DNA of 64,000 bases from Platycnemis pennipes (GCA_933228895.1 OW121847.1:78967656-79031655); one strand, 5' to 3'. Positions 44,411-59,010 are shown, numbered from the stretch's first letter. Notes: generated from the sequence alone by a model not told the origin. Made by a program: numbers and translations.

Positions 44411-47400
44411 CTACGAGAGGAGAGAGGAGGGTGTCATACGAGTCGAACATAGGGAGCACGGGGCGAAGGGGGCATCACACATACACAGGAAGAATGCTCA
44501 CAACGAAAGCGACAAAAGAGGGCACAGTGGGAGTGAGTCGTCGGATGCAATCCACAAGACACACGTGATCACGGAAAATTGACTACAGGGCCACTCGCGT
44601 TGGACCGGCGTTCTCCATTAGCCGGATGGGACTATTGTGACCTTGAGAAACAGCCTTCCAAGATCATTTGACTTGAGTCTTGACTGATAATCAGGGCAAA
44701 ATGTTAGCTCCGTTCAATATGGAAAAAAATTAAGGTGTAGCAATAATGCAGCACTCTTAAATGGAAAACCACCACAATAATTAATGTTTCCTTTGATACT
44801 CTCACATTACTATTTTTATCATTATTATTACAATGAGCTACTAGAGCTTTTTTGCCAAATTAAACATGAAATTTCACTTGAAACGTTTGTTTGCCGGATA
44901 TAAAAATCTCTGTTCTGAATTTACTCACTCAGAAGTTCACCATTTGCATTAAATTTTACTCACTCAGGAGTTCACCACCAAAGTAAAATGTAAGAGAAAA
45001 GTGACAATTAAAAAAAACACGAATATTTCTATTCTTACGACAACTACTGCACTACGGACACACAATCACCAACATCTACCACACAAAAGGTTACCTACAA
45101 ATCTACTGGTGGAATCAATCGACTGTTTTAATTTTTTCAACCTTTCGCCAAACTAGTGAACGGTCGAAACGGTTGAGGAAACCTTTTTTTGCTTTTGAAA
45201 TTATTTCAAGTGATCAACTATCACTTCTCAAACGTAACTCATACCACGAATCAAAAGCAGTCAATTGACCCACTAGGGTGAATACAGAGAGTGGTTTGAT
45301 GGGTGGATTATGTTGCCACTTCACTTGGTTCTTCATTCAGCTTCACTTTCTACCGGACAAACTACGACAACATTACACAGTGCGAGGCAGGGCTAGTCAT
45401 AGGATGGGACTACCTTGGGGTTTGGTTACAACTGGTACACAAACACAAGCTTTTTGGTAGTGAGGAAGGTTTCTGTGCCGTTCCAACTACTCTGGTTCAG
45501 CTACCGAAGGATGTAAATACTACTAGGGGTTAAAGGACTACATGTTTGGTTTCAAAGAATCAAATGTATGTGGGAAATTAGTAAAATAATTGTTAAGCTC
45601 TAGAATACATTTTTGTGATTTTAATCCAAAAATTAGTATAGTGATACGGAGATTCAGGGTGGCGTGGCTGTTAATGTTAGTAAACTAAGAGAAATAGCCA
45701 TGGTATCTGTCTTCAATTAAGATCAAGTATTTTTTTCATTAGCTAAATTTCCCAAGATCTTCATCAATTTTCAGTTCCGACTACAAAGTATATTAAAGGA
45801 CACCACTAAATATCACTGCGTAACTGTTGGTGTTTATAAGAGGCTAATACAACTAAAATATTATTTACAACGGCCATAGGCATGGAAATTCTAAACATTT
45901 CATTCTAGTATTAAAAGGAAAATGTGTCGGAAACTATTTTATGACCAGAAGGACATACTATGCTTAAAAGTCGGTCCATAGCAAAATAAGACAAATATGT
46001 ATCACAGAAAAAATTGTATTTACGTCCATATTTCATCAAGGGACAACGAAAAGCAAAAAATTTGGAAAGAGATAAATTGCCATGAAAAATTTTATTCCTA
46101 AAAACGAATAGCATCTATTTTTAAAAAGATTTCAATGCAACTACGCAATAAAAACAGAATCGATCACAGGAAATCGATATTTGAGCAGGAAAAAAATTAC
46201 ACGGCCGTATTCCCACCGAAATAATACCACCACCAAGGACATCAAAAATCGAGGACTCTCGAAGCAAACATCTGTCGCGTGGAGACTGATGGGTCTTGCA
46301 ATCTGATTAATCTTTGAACAATCACCCCCTTCCAACAGCTGTTCGTCGCGAGCCCTCACCAAACACTACCCATGTGACCGAGATATATTTTCAAAGGAAC
46401 ACCGACAACCATCATAACGTGCCAATACTCCAGCGATGACGCCCCTAATTTAAGATCGCTTCTGTTTCCATTGCATTCGATCAACCTAAGAGAAAAGCTC
46501 AAATTCAGCTCCTCTAAAAACGAAATGCGGTAAGCCTCCGCGAAATCAAAAAGAAAATAGAGAGAGATAGAGAGAGAGATGCATCCAAATGACGAATACT
46601 CTGAGAACCAACATTTTTCTCTCGAGAACAGAGCTCGTGCGCGGACCCTACTGTTACGAGTAGGTACGCCACTCGAAGCGTCACACAACTCTCGGTCGCG
46701 GAGAAATGACCCCGAGAGCATCGCTAATCTTTAACGGGGAGAGACTGCGGGAAGACGCTGCTTTCGACCTGTAACGGCAGAGGGGTTGGGAGAAGTGGGG
46801 AGGGGTGGAGGGAAGAGGGGGAAGGTTTGATCCTTATACAATGCGGTTCCTGACACCGAGGCCGAAGGAAATATCTCCAAACTTCCATCTTTTTTTTCCT
46901 CTTTCGTTTTCCCGATTTTTCTCCTTCCCTTGACAGAACATCACTTCTGTTATGCAAGCAAAACGGGGGCAAGTACACACGAGCGGGAAGAGGCAAAAGC
47001 ACAAGCGGTCCGCGGAGTGGAAAGAGGGTACCGGGGGAATGGAGGGACAGGAGGACAACTTCACCTGGAGATAAGGCTTTTTGCTGCGCAACAATGCGAG
47101 AGAGGTGGTTACGAGGAGGGCTGGGCGGGGAAACGGGGTTACCGGCTCAAGGAGGCGCAGGCGGGAAGTGCGGGGTAAAGCGGTGCTCATTCTTTTATCA
47201 TTTTTCATTTTATTTTTGGTATATACGGTGGCAGACGGGCATCGGCATCTTCGTGGGCGGCGCAATAGCTCCTCCTTTCGAGGAAGGTGACCTCCTCCGG
47301 ACAGAGCGGAGGGCTGGCGAGATGTGCTTTCGGCGTGAACAATAAGGGGAGCAAAAAGTAGGGGATATAGCGCGGTTGCGGTCGATGGAGATAGGTGAGG

Positions 47401-50400
47401 GGTGTGGAGATAGAGAGATGGGAGTGGCATAATATTTTACGCCAAAACAAAAACGGGTACTTCTCCTCCTCTATCCATTCACCTCCGATATTTCACGCTC
47501 AAACCAAACTGGAAATGACACGTGAGAACGGGAGACGAATGGATTTCGAGGGCTTGGTTCGTGAAGCCACAAGTTTTTCCAGCAAAATGTACGGCACAAT
47601 AGCCGATGTTATCAGATATATTTTTATTTATTCCTCACCAAGTGACACCAGCTCGCGAGAAAACATTCTCGTTACATTTTATAATTTCAGATAAAGCCCT
47701 TTTCAGTCGGTTTTGTGAGCCTCCAGGTTCTTCGCTGGTGGGCATTAACAGTTTAAACAGGAGTCATTTAAAAGGGAGGCCATCAAGTTAAGTATGATCA
47801 GAGACACAATCAATTGAGATTCCTTCAAATCTAATGTGGAATTAAAATATGTTAATCCTCTCCCCACCTAAGTTTTAATGCCTCATTCTGCGTTCCGTCA
47901 CAAGTCGTCCGAAACTGGCAGGCAGTTTTTAATACCCTTTCTTCAAAGCGGTAAAGCTATCCCTGACATGACTGAAATGAGGAATTTCGAGGAAAATTCA
48001 TTCTTTGCTGCTTTAACGATCCAAGCCCTCGGAATTCGATGCAGACTGGTTTTCCAATACGGTGCGCTTTTGGCGTGAGGGTTGAAGGTCACGGTGTGCG
48101 TCGTGCGAATTTGCTGCAGGCCTTATATCGACTTTAGGCGTGACTTGGAGAACGATGCCGTGCTCAGTTTGAAGTGCCATATTTGGCCGGCGAAGCGTTT
48201 TTGCCTCGGTGGGGGGAAATAAATAGCGGTGCAATGGTCTTCCGTGGCCAAGAAAAAAAGAGCACATTTCGATCGCTATGAATCCACTTTCCCCTTCTCC
48301 TCCCTATTGTTTCTCTTTACATGCAAATGACGGACGCGTGACAAGCCTTCTCCGGGGTGCAGACACGTATCCAGAAGTGGCTCCAACTTCTGGGTCATAT
48401 GGAAGAGGGGTGTGGCGGTACCGAAGAGCCGAGATAGACGTTGAAGTGGAGCGTGTAAAAAGAGCAAGACAGAGAGATAGGAAGTGAGTGACGAGAAGAT
48501 GGCAGGAAAAAAAGAGGATGAAGGAGTGGGTCACATACGGGGCTGGCCCTAATAAAGAGTGGCTGGGAAAACGTAATAAACAGTGGTCTGTGCGAGATCC
48601 TGGCAGAGATGAGAGCGTGAATGCGGGATGGCAAAAGGGAGTTGAGGAGGATAGAAGACACTCGAAGTCTCCTCACCGCTTTCATGAGCGGGGGTGCATT
48701 TCTTTTCTCCTCCCTGTAACAAGAATCAAGACACACAAAACAATAAATCCTGACATTAACTCGGTAGCGATGGAATTTTGTGGAAGTCAAATCAATGAAA
48801 AACACAAAACAATAAGAGCTGGATGAGAATGTGATAGTGAAACCCCAGAAGGGAGACAGAAGATGTACATGTTTTCAATTGAAGCATAAATGCGACAAGC
48901 ATAGAATTATGATATCATCGTACATGGGGTAAGAACGGAGTTGGTTGTCCTTCTGTTTGACATTACGATAAAACCAGGATAAATACGCGGGCATAGAAAG
49001 AGTTCCCTGATATTCTGTCAAACTCCAGTTATATCTGCCGAGTATAAAGACTGAAGTTATTTAAACTCACTCTCTCACTCTTTTGAAGAATCGAGACTTT
49101 CCGAAGTTCGCGCTACACCAGTCACTTTTAGAACTCAGCTCGGCATAATTCCAAGATGACATCTGTTCTAACGCAAAAGACATTACTTTAGTTGATTTTA
49201 ATCACACATGTTCACATTCTGAATGCTTTCTGTTAACTTACAATTTCTTATGGGAATTATATAAAAAAAATATCGCAATTATGTATCAAGCAGCGGGTGA
49301 ATACGCCACAGTTGCTGCCAAAGCTTTCCCACGGTATTCTGAATGAAAGTAATTTATTTGATGAGAATTACGAGTGCGTTTTCATAGTACTGGTAAATTA
49401 CATAAAAATTCCATTATTTTTCCGAGGTTTGACTCCGAAAAAAGCAACAAATGTTGCAATCGGGATCGGAATTTAATAACAATGAAGAGAACAACAAGTG
49501 CAACACTAAATCACGCGCAATAAATATTTAGGCTGAGAAATGTATGGAACCGACGAGGTTAGGAATTTTCATTCTTTTTAGAAAGGTGGAAGAAAGAGAG
49601 AGAGAGATGGAGGGAACGAATTGAGGACGCAGCTTTTGATTTCGCATTCGACCAACTGAAGCACGCACTTCGGGAGAGGATATCAAACATTCCACCGCGA
49701 AGAGCGGAGGAGGCCATGCTGCATGCAGATACGTGGTGATGGGAATGCAGTGGAGAAAGTGAGTGATTTAGAAAGAGTGATCTGGGAAGAAGAGGCGCGG
49801 TGAAACGAATGCAGTGAACCGAACATATTGAGCCGCCCATTCCGAGTGCCTCCGCTTGTGCTGCTCGTATCAATGTTTTTTTTTTTACTCTACACTTTTT
49901 TTCTTTGTATTTTTTCCCCAAGATTCAATCTACTATACCTCATGGACATGATGGTGGACACAGCGTGGTACATTTGGTTCTTTCTGTAGTGGCAGGCAAG
50001 AGGGATTGTAAGGATCCGACGACAATGGGGGGACACGGGATTCGACGGGTGGGATATCAAGGCCAAGAAAGAAGATGAAGAGAGGTGAATGAAGAGGGAG
50101 AGAGAAAGAGTTAGTCCATGAAACGAAGAGATCATATTAATGAAAAATGACCGGGAGAAACATCAAAAATAAAATGGCGTAAAAACAATAAAAAAGAAGG
50201 AAAAGGAGGTCATGAAGAGTCATGTTTTTTTTTCGGTTAAGTTGTTTCGTTTATATCACGTGCAAGAGTTAGGTAAAAATGAAAAAAAAAATGGCAGCAA
50301 AATTTTTGTTGTGAATACGCGTAAGCGAGTGAACAGAGAAAAAAAAATTGAAGATTACGTTCCAAAAATAGAAAATACATTCAGCGTGACGTTCCGTGGA

Positions 50401-53119
50401 AATGAATGCACCACAACATATTAATGTGGAGGGGATGAAAGAGAAAAGAAACAGAGAAAGTTTTTTTAGAATTGGGAGGTCCGTCAGGCACAGGAAGAAG
50501 TAAGTATAGGACAAGTATGACACGATTTGGGGGAGAGAAAAACAAGAAGTAGGAAAGACGGTGGAAGGGATACAAGACGAGAATTACATGCGCAATACAG
50601 ACGTAGAGAGAAAGACAAGAGAGTGAGTTTGAAGAGTGATAATTAGACAATTAGATTCGAAGAATGAGAGGGAGAAAGTTGCGTTCAGACGGAGAATATA
50701 AGGATTAGTGTCACGGATATAAGATGAGAGGGAGGTGAGAAGGGAGAAGGAATGAGGTCGTTTATTGGTAGACACGGTGACGTTGAGACGAAAAAAGATT
50801 GAAAGGAATTGGAAGGAATCCCGCAAGTCCGAAGGAAAAGAAACAAAAAAAAGGAAATGGAATTAGTAATCCATTACTCCATATGACTGCAGTCACACAA
50901 GTTTTAGATACAAATAATTGAAACATCCATCAGAAAAAAACATCTGAAAAAGCGCAAAGGCTTGCAGATGATGCAATATGAAATATGTAGTAAAACTTAA
51001 TATTTGAAGCAGAAAAGTGAACAAAGAATTGTTTTATATATCAGCAGAATCAAGTACCCGTCGCATAGAGTTGGTCGTGGTATAGTTCAAAAAGACGGAG
51101 ATACCTGCTGCTTTTTAAGTACTTTGCATGAAAATGCAAAAAATGAAAAAAGAGTAATTCGTTTACAGATGTCAAAATCACTGTTTTTGTGATTACGTTA
51201 TTAATTGGCGAATATTAAGTATTTTGAAGAATGACACAACACTACCAACTCTTGCCACGAATTTTTCATTCATTTAATGGCTGTAACATTTAGTGGCTGA
51301 AGTATTTTCAAAAACAATAACCTTGGTCATACAGCATACCTTGAAATGTGATTTAAACATCAATAAAGAAGACTATACATAATAAATTTCCAAGGAAGAT
51401 TAAACGGCAACGAACTGGGAGATCCTACAGGATGTGAATGGCTCCCAATATCAGTATTATACCATAGCAGTAGCAGTAAAATAATTAAGTAAAAATATAT
51501 CTTGAATATATTTTTCATAATTCATTAACATAACGAGTAGTCAAATAAAGAAATAATATTTCATTACGTTATTTTGAATATTTTTATCTCGTGCAACAAA
51601 AACCAGTATGGAAGCCTTTTCAGAACTTATCAAATACTTTATATTGCTTGCATGGAGTTATTATTATTAACCTGTAATAGAATATATAATTAGAAAAAAC
51701 AAGAAAACATATAAAATATTACACAGAGCAAATGTAAAATTACCAGTACTTTCATTTTACAAATTAAAATGTCTAAGACGACATTGAAATAGGATATATC
51801 ACAGAAGATATGCATAAATTATGACGTAAAATTGTACATATATTATTACGCATGACCACATAACATTAATGATAACACCAAAAAGAGGAAGAAAAAAGAC
51901 AAATATTAAATTATACACAACACTTTATGAAATAAATTGTAACACGTAGAATGGGTAAAAATACACATCCCACAATATTAATGAAATTGCAAGTAAAAAA
52001 CTTTTAATCAGCCAAATCTTAGGATTTATCTAATCATGCATCGAAATATTGAAGTTGCTGTGAGATGAAGTGGCGTCTTTCTAGAAAGCATATTTAGTCG
52101 GCAGATAAACAATCGTTGGAAACCGTTCAAGAAAATATGATACGGCCAAACATTAAACAGCCAATGGGACGTACGAAAATTAAATTTCGGCTGTATGGAA
52201 AGTGAAAAAATGAAACTCCCGCACTTGCGACTTAAGCAGTGCCGTTACTATAGCTTCAGTGGTCTGCGTTCCTATCCATCAGCTCAGCCAGGTACGTTCA
52301 CAATATAAAGCCTTGAGCAGATAACTTGTCAAGATCGAACGAATAGTAAGCTGTGCAGGACCTGGATGCTCAGTATTTATATTATATCTATTCAAAGGAA
52401 AATTACGCTCAACGAATGGAATACTCCATCCAACTTGGCAGATGACAAGGATCCACACTCAAATAGAGAAAAATAAGTGTTAACGGATAATACTAAAGCA
52501 CGATTTTTTCAAAAGGCACACGGAAAATTATTCAGACACGGCATTCACATATTAAATTGCGCGCGTTTTGAACTGCGTCTTATAGAAATTAGTTGTTATG
52601 CCTTTAACTTAGAACATACCAGAGAAGGGAGAGGAGCTTCATAGGGCACAAAGCCTTCAAATATCAACAATAAAAACTAGGTGAATTTTGAGTGATAAAT
52701 AAGCGTATGAATATTTCATATTTATGTTTTTCTTGAGGCGAAAACTTGTTGCCTTAGAAGAGGTTCCAATTACACTAGCAAATATGAACAGAGAGCTAGT
52801 TATTTAATTTCTCAAGATTAATCGACATGGTGATGACTTATGGAAAAAATCCTACGATCCAGCGTAGAGACAATAAAAATCTGGCAAAAGAGGTCATAGA
52901 GAGAGAAAGAGGAATTTATGGTCATTTTTTAAGTCTTTTTAGTTGGTAGCTATGTGCGTATTCTGTCCTTCGCAATGCTGTTATTCAAGCGATAGCCGAG
53001 GTCATTAGACTCATTGAGAATTGTAAGCCACTGGAACTTCTTAGGATTTACGCAGGATGGAGGAAAATCCGAAGTTAAATTAGCCAACCCTAAGGAAATA
53101 CCCAGAGGTTAATAACGTA

Positions 53120-53288
53120 ACCTCCTGACGTCTGACGGACGGAGGCCTCACTTAATGTAGTGCCCTCCACACAATACACGTCTAGGGGCCAGGTATTCCA
53201 AAGAAAATTTTCTACCACAGTTGGAATTCGAATCCGGGTCCTCCGGGATTGGAAGCAATTACGCCAAACCGATCCCTCCGTCCACAGT
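53120..53288 (-). repeat. tRNA-derived SINE, family with TGCCCTCCAC body
   Basis: On the plus strand: GACGGACGGAGGC, then AGTGCCCTCCAC, then GGAATTCGAATCCGGGTCCT (reversed B box), then CCAAACCGATCCCTCC. The same order of blocks is found at 55330-55580, so these are copies of one family. Confidence 0.7.
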
Positions 53289-53449
53289 TTCCATTTTTAA
53301 ATTTCCACTTCCACCAAATTGCATTTACGCACTCATTTCAGGTGCTGGTGACCTGGTCACATATGGTAAAAACTCAATCGTGGTTGCTTATTTTACCTCT
53401 ACGCCAAAACGCGTATCCACGCGAAAAAATTATCCCACCCGTGACTTAA

Positions 53450-53880
53450 GCCCGTATCACACGATTGTTTCTCGCAGAGAAGTTCAGGGGCAGCGACAAT
53501 GATAGCTCAAAAGATAGCTGAAAACTGACAACCCAAAATGATCCATTTTTAGGGGTAGCTCGAATGATAGGGACTCCCAACCCTTAATTCATCATTTGTG
53601 AAGGTCCTTTTTTCCGTCACTATGCATGAACCCTAAAGGCAGCCAAAGAGAGCGCACGGTAGCAAATGTAGAATACAGAGGGATTGAGCATCTATTGTAA
53701 ACAACACGCGATCGTGAAAGATAGAAATTCAACGTCTCGAATGATTAGAAAAGTGACATAGAAAATGACCGTGTAAGTTGCAAAAATGATAACTCGAGCT
53801 ATCATTTTTCCTATCCCTAAAAGCTGTAGCTTAAATGATCCCTGAACATCTACGTGGAAAGTGATCGTGAAACTCTGGCT
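53450..53880. mobile_element. TTAA-flanked MITE
   Basis: Flanked by TTAA on both sides (53446-53449 and 53881-53884). Left end GCCCGTATCACACGATTGTT, continuing to GAAGTTCAGGG. The reversed right end reads AGCCAGAGTTTCACGATCAC, continuing to GATGTTCAGGG. Inner inverted TGATAGCTC/GAGCTATCA blocks are present. 431 bp, no ORF. TTAA target duplication points to a piggyBac-type non-autonomous element. Confidence 0.65.
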
Positions 53881-54120
53881 TTAATTACCAGCGTAGCAGT
53901 GGTCGGCGCACGTTTTAAGGTGCTCTAAACGGCTTAAGTTATATCACCCATCTAATCTAATCCTACTTTGGCAAATCGAAGCATCAACGTCCTAGACGGA
54001 ACCATAACCGGTGACCTTTGGATAGCCAAGTTTGAAATTTATCGACCGAGTATCCACGGGTAGCAATCACCAGTACGTGTATAGAATGCTAAAAATGCAC
54101 GCAAGTCACAGGAGGAATGC

Positions 54121-54142
54121 GATGAGAGAGAGAGAGAGAGGA
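54121..54142. repeat. (GA)n microsatellite
   Basis: Short GA dinucleotide tract. A similar tract lies at about 39877-39892. Confidence 0.7.
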
Positions 54143-54855
54143 TGCGAAAGAGTTAATAGCATTGGCGGGAGAGAAAGCACGGAAAGAAATAATGCGTGGA
54201 GGATGCACGCGAGTCTGTTTGCAGAGGGAGTGAATCGGAAATTCTCCAAACGTTCGATCGGTCGAACGATAGGAGGACGCGGGCTGACGAACGGGGAGGA
54301 ATGGGAACTGGAAGAGTCCACACGCGTGAGTAAAACGGGACGGGGGGGGGGGAGGGAGGGGCGGCGGAAAGAGTGCAGCAGCACTCCGGGGAGGGCGAGG
54401 AGGAGGATGTAACTCGGGAAAAGGCATAGAGACGGCCTTTTTTATTAAGGCGCAGACGAAATGCCCCACAACGTTCGCGCCGGATTCTTTATCCCCACGC
54501 CAAAATGCTCGTTCAATACGATTCGGTCGCGGGAGGAGTGGTGGGATTGAGAGGCGCCGGGCAAAGAAACGGGAGATCCACGAGGTGGAATGTCAGTCAC
54601 CCGGGAAAAGACCGAAGCACAAACGTATTCCTGGACAAATGCGATCCAACGCATACGTGAGGAAGTCCACATGAACGCCGTCGAATGAATTTGATTGATT
54701 CGCTAATTTCCTTCTGGTTAGCGGCAGGCTTTGATGGAGTGTGCCTACTTTTCTTAGCGGTGCTTTTACATGATGGTTCTTTCCTAACGCTATTTCTCAT
54801 TTCATATGAACCCATATCTCCTTAACTTTATGCATCCAAATTCCTTTTATTATCC

Positions 54856-55020
54856 CCCAGCCGCTGTAGCTAGGTCGATAACTCGCCTGCCAGGCAATCC
54901 GAATGTCGCAGGTTTGATTCTCGCTTAGGGCGTGAACGGAGGCTGTCTCAGGATAAGACGGTGTAATACAACCTCAGCGGTTTTAGCATCTAAATACCCA
55001 ATGCTACCACTAATTTTCCT
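54856..55020 (+). repeat. tRNA-derived SINE
   Basis: TAGCTAGGTCGATAACTCGC (A box) and GCAGGTTTGATTCTCGC (B box), about 45 bases apart, followed by a non-tRNA body. There is no intact acceptor stem, so it is not a tRNA gene. Confidence 0.6.
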
Positions 55021-55329
55021 TTCCCACCTATAGGTCATTCGCCCAATATTCTCCCTTCAATGACGGCCTTCAGTATCCCACTGACCATGATTTCTATTCA
55101 TCTTATCAGCACTGCATTATCCCAGTGCCTACTTACAACGTTATTTTCTTCTCCACCACCCTCAACACCTTTGGTGGGATGAATGCTGAACGTAAAATTG
55201 TTCAAAGGAACCAGTTTTTAAAATGATAGTTGAATAATTCTCCCGGGAAGTGCTCGATTAAAACACAGTCATATAATTAGTTTCTTAGTTGGTTTGTTAT
55301 TCAGGGGAGGCGACCGACAGTTGAGGTCA

Positions 55330-55580
55330 TTTGCGCCATTTATGATAGGTGGGTAATTGGGTAATGGTAGGAGTTTTCAGGAAACGAAGGAAGGGAGGAA
55401 AAGTAAACCCGGCGTCGGCATTAGCCTACTCTTAACGAAAGGCGCCATGAGGACCAACGTCCCATCCGACGGACGGAGTACTGAACTTGAAATGCCCTCC
55501 ACTAGGGACTGCCGGGAATCGAACCCGGGCCCTCGGGATGGGAGGCCAGTACTATAGCAACCATACCAACCCGATCCCCC
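55330..55580 (-). repeat. tRNA-derived SINE, best copy of the family
   Basis: Reversed: GGATCGGGTTGGTATGGTTG, then a good B box GGGTTCGATTCCCGGC with a perfect 5-bp T stem (CCGGG/CCCGG), then GTGGAGGGCATTTCAAG, AGTACTCCGTCCGTCGGA and a tail about 130 bp long. Body pieces of the same family recur at 53120, 58875 and 63365. Confidence 0.8.
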
Positions 55581-56841
55581 TAATCAGTTTCTTTTATCTA
55601 AATATTTCATTGCGTTAAACCAGAGAAAATTGACAAAAAACGAAACATGAAATAGTGAAATATGGACATTCTGACATTTTTATAAATAATAGGTATTCGA
55701 TGCTATGTTACAGTGATATTTTGAGACAAAATACAAGAAACCTTTACCAAAGAAGTGAAAACGTTTCCAACTCCGGGGTAACATGAAGCAGTTATAGTGA
55801 GAGGTGGGTGTTCTGAGAAAGAGTCGTCTGCAAAGAACGCTATCACGATTCTATTAACTTCAATACTGGATCACGTGAAAAAAAGAAGGGGGAATGACCA
55901 CAACAGTTCTGCGCAGTTGAGACAGAATGTTCTTAAATTCCCAAAAATTCGCAACTGAGCGAAGGTGAGAGTTAATATTTGAAATAGAACGCTGGAAATT
56001 TCAAACAACAACATGAAGGCTCATAAGAAGAGACATGGAAGAGGAGTTTGATGGTTATGAATCGGGTAATTTGATGAGTGATCGACTATATTCTGGGGCT
56101 CAAGAGGTAAATATTGATCCCAAAAACTAAGAGCGAGGACCAGAAGCCGAAAAGCAGGGTCGTAGAAAAGAATAATGGGGCAGCATGAGTATTTTATATA
56201 ATCCACATAAAGATATAAGAACTCTGGGGAAAGGGAAAGGATAATGCAGTGGTGAAAGTAGATGAAGCGGAAAATGTGATCAAACGCGCCGAGGAAGGCA
56301 TCCATCTTTAGCAATGTGACGGGGAAAATCCATTCTCCAGCCAAGTATCAGAAACAAAAGGGATGAAGTCCTCTTTTTGCGAAAATATACCCTCCTCTCC
56401 GGAAATTCATCTCGGCGGAATCGTAAGTCCTCAAACCGGGCAGAGGGGAGGTCCCACCGAAAGAGAATTAATTCCGATTGATTGGGAAGCCTGACCTCGT
56501 TGCTCTCTTCTCGTCAAGGGGTTCACAGCAATAAAGTCAAACGCCAACGTTGGATCCAAATTATTCATGCCTAGTTGGACGCAAAATGCGTGAAAGGGAC
56601 TAATTTAGGTATTGATTTCCACACGGACTCTGAAACATGAAATCTTAACAGAAAAGTCAAACGGAGAACGGGTATGCTTTTTTTTTAGCGATAAAATGCT
56701 CACTGGTAGACATAAAATGCACCATGATGAGAAGAAAATGGAACAAATGGAGTAATTAATGCAATTGGAATCCAAGCACGAAAATACTTGTTAATCAGGC
56801 AATTATTTACGCTAGACTAAGGTAACTATTTCATTACGCGT

Positions 56842-56960
56842 CACCGGCCGGGTGAGTGAGATCGGTAAAGCGTCTGCATAACAGCCTGGCAACCAAAGGT
56901 CCCGCGTTCGTATTCCGCCTAGTCTACCTGTCTGAGCACCAAAATTTAACCGACTATCAC
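56842..56960 (+). repeat. tRNA-derived SINE
   Basis: GTGAGATCGGTAAAGCGTCT (A box) and CCCGCGTTCGTATTCCGCC (B box), then an unrelated tail. No full cloverleaf. Confidence 0.55.
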
Positions 56961-57159
56961 AAAGAGGAGAATACTCCTTGCACTTTAATAAAGGGCATTC
57001 TTACCTCAATCATTTCATTTAAATCAAGAAAATTGCTGAATATCCTAACATACACCGGTTAAATTTAGATAACGTTACTTCAATATACCACTGGAAAATA
57101 CCAAGAAATATGTGTAGACGATGAAACCCTGAGAAAAATCTAGGCATTCTCTAATTATT

Positions 57160-57245
57160 ATTTCGAACATGGTAGTCCGGTTCGAATCCCTCTGGAATGG
57201 AAATCAAAAGGTCTTGAGTTTGAATACCACCTCGGGCATGATTTT
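57160..57245 (+). repeat. SINE-like B-box sequence
   Basis: Two B-box-like stretches, CGGTTCGAATCCCTCTGG and TTGAGTTTGAATACCACC, lie close together, perhaps from two nested SINE remnants. Confidence 0.35.
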
Positions 57246-57529
57246 TCAGTGCAGTAACAACCAAGTTCCAAACAACTCTTATGTTTAAAAACACTTTCAT
57301 GAGTAATTATTCGACGTGACTTACAGTGTTGCACCACCAAAAACTGTTTTTATGAAACAGTTGGTCGTGACATACACTCAGTGGCATTCTCATCTAACTG
57401 ACGTGTGAAAAGAAAGAGAATGACGGTCCCAAAATAAGTTTTCTTCAAATTCTCTACCCTAATAGATATTTCAGAGGCTATATAACTTACTTAAACAGCT
57501 TACTAGTAGCAGTCATGGGTTAAGTACTC

Positions 57530-57668
57530 CAACGGCTAAGATTATTTCGTGCCGTTTAACGTAAGACAAATCCCGGAAAAAACACAGAATTGATTTCCTG
57601 GATTCAAGCCTAGCTCCTTTAGGTTGCCATGCCAGCATGTTAACGACCTTGCTACCAGAGCCGACTAG
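57530..57668 (-). repeat. tRNA-derived SINE
   Basis: Reversed: CTGGTAGCAAGGTCGTTAAC (A box), then GCTAGGCTTGAATCCAGG (B box), then a body with GGGATTTGTCTTACG. Confidence 0.5.
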
Positions 57669-58874
57669 AAATCTTAAATCTTCTCTCAGCCCCCCTGTAA
57701 GAAGATTTAAGCCTAAAAATCTTCCCTCCTTTCGGTCAGGTTCTGTGCAAATTATTACCAAACCGCTTTCAACTGGAGCGCAGTTGTTTCACCCGTGGGA
57801 AACCGATAATGGGCACGTAGTATTACGACTTTTGAGAGAGCCCAAGAGCTAAGTGAATGAAAACGGCGCTCACGAAACATCCTCGCTGGCACTGGGACGG
57901 AAAAAAGTTTTTTGAGTTCGCAAAGGACTATCCGCTGACTTCGCGGCGTGGAGTCTCTGGACTCCGAAGGATAATTTGGAATGCCCTCAGAAGTCGATGA
58001 CGGAGGGGGAACTTCCAGCGACTCCGAGCCAAACTAGTTTCAACTTCCACCCCTGCCTACTTCCGCCGTGCTCCTCAAAAGTGACTCCTCCCCGACTATC
58101 CTTCCAATTGCTCCCCCCCCTCTCTCCATTTTCTCCAAACCACAAGAAGTGAGGAAGGGCTGCTTCACCCTCAAAATTCTCCTCAGCCGTCCGCCCTTTC
58201 GCTTGCGAGCTACTTTTGTCTGTTCGGGTATTTGATTCCACCCCACATTTCTTTAGCCCAGAGGGGCAGAGACACAAAAAAAGCACTAAGAAACGAGCCA
58301 AAGAAACCGGTCAGTTTCGAGGGAAAATTAGTCCTCGGAATTAATGGGTTTGGATCAATCGATTGGCAGGAGGGTCGTGGGCGTAGTAAGCATAACGGGG
58401 TGCATACGGGGGCGCCTATATAATTACTGATATGCAGTGAATTAGGGTGAGAAAAATGGTTTTGGGGTTGAGTTGGTGCAGTGGTTGTATATTGTATATT
58501 CAAGTTGGCATTGGAGGGTGACTCTGATGATGTTTTCGTCACTAACCGAGAATATAGTCCTCAATAAGGGGATGAAGGGGAAAGTTTCGCCAGGAGATGA
58601 GAATCCAACACAGCAACACAGTACTAGGACAGACGATGTTCCCTCGACGGTCTGAGCTAGAGTAGGCTTACCAAGATCAAGCTTCGCCTAAGTCCAGAGG
58701 CAATGGTTGCCGGTGTACCACGTGGGAGAAAGTTCTCTTCTTCTTTCTCTCTAAACCCCAATGTCACTTTGAAAGCAGCATAGTACATGCCTCTATATTC
58801 GAGGGTTCATTTCCGAATCCCAGAAAAGGAAGATATTTTTCAATGAGAAGCCAGCCCCTACTTGAGTGCTTTGT

Positions 58875-59010
58875 AGCGAGCATTCGAGTTCAGTACTCCG
58901 ACCGTTGAATGGAACGTTAAGCCGTGGTTCCCTTTCATTAACAGTAAGTTAATGCCGAAGTTGGGTTTCTCACCACCTCTCCACCATACACTTCCATTTC
59001 TATCGTACAT
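58875..59010 (+). repeat. SINE body fragment, same family as 55330-55580
   Basis: GAGTTCAGTACTCCGACCGT, then CATTAACAGTAAGTTAATGC and CGAAGTTGGGTTT correspond in order to the body of the 55330-55580 copy. The tRNA-like head is missing. Confidence 0.6.

Noticed and set aside
46356..47430. Minus-strand ORFs (121 and 198 codons) as missing N-terminal Stac exons
   Set aside because: They lack the basic, serine-rich N-terminal features of STACs, and no good donor in the phase needed by the 44410 exon was found.
54089..54469. Overlapping ORFs on both strands
   Set aside because: Composition-driven frames around GA repeats and a G10 run, with no recognisable domain.
55500..55578. True tRNA gene
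   Set aside because: The T arm is perfect, but the acceptor stem does not pair over 7 bp, and the sequence continues into a SINE body shared by other copies.
57987..58301. 104-codon minus-strand ORF
   Set aside because: No domain or splice context; two other frames are open at the same place.
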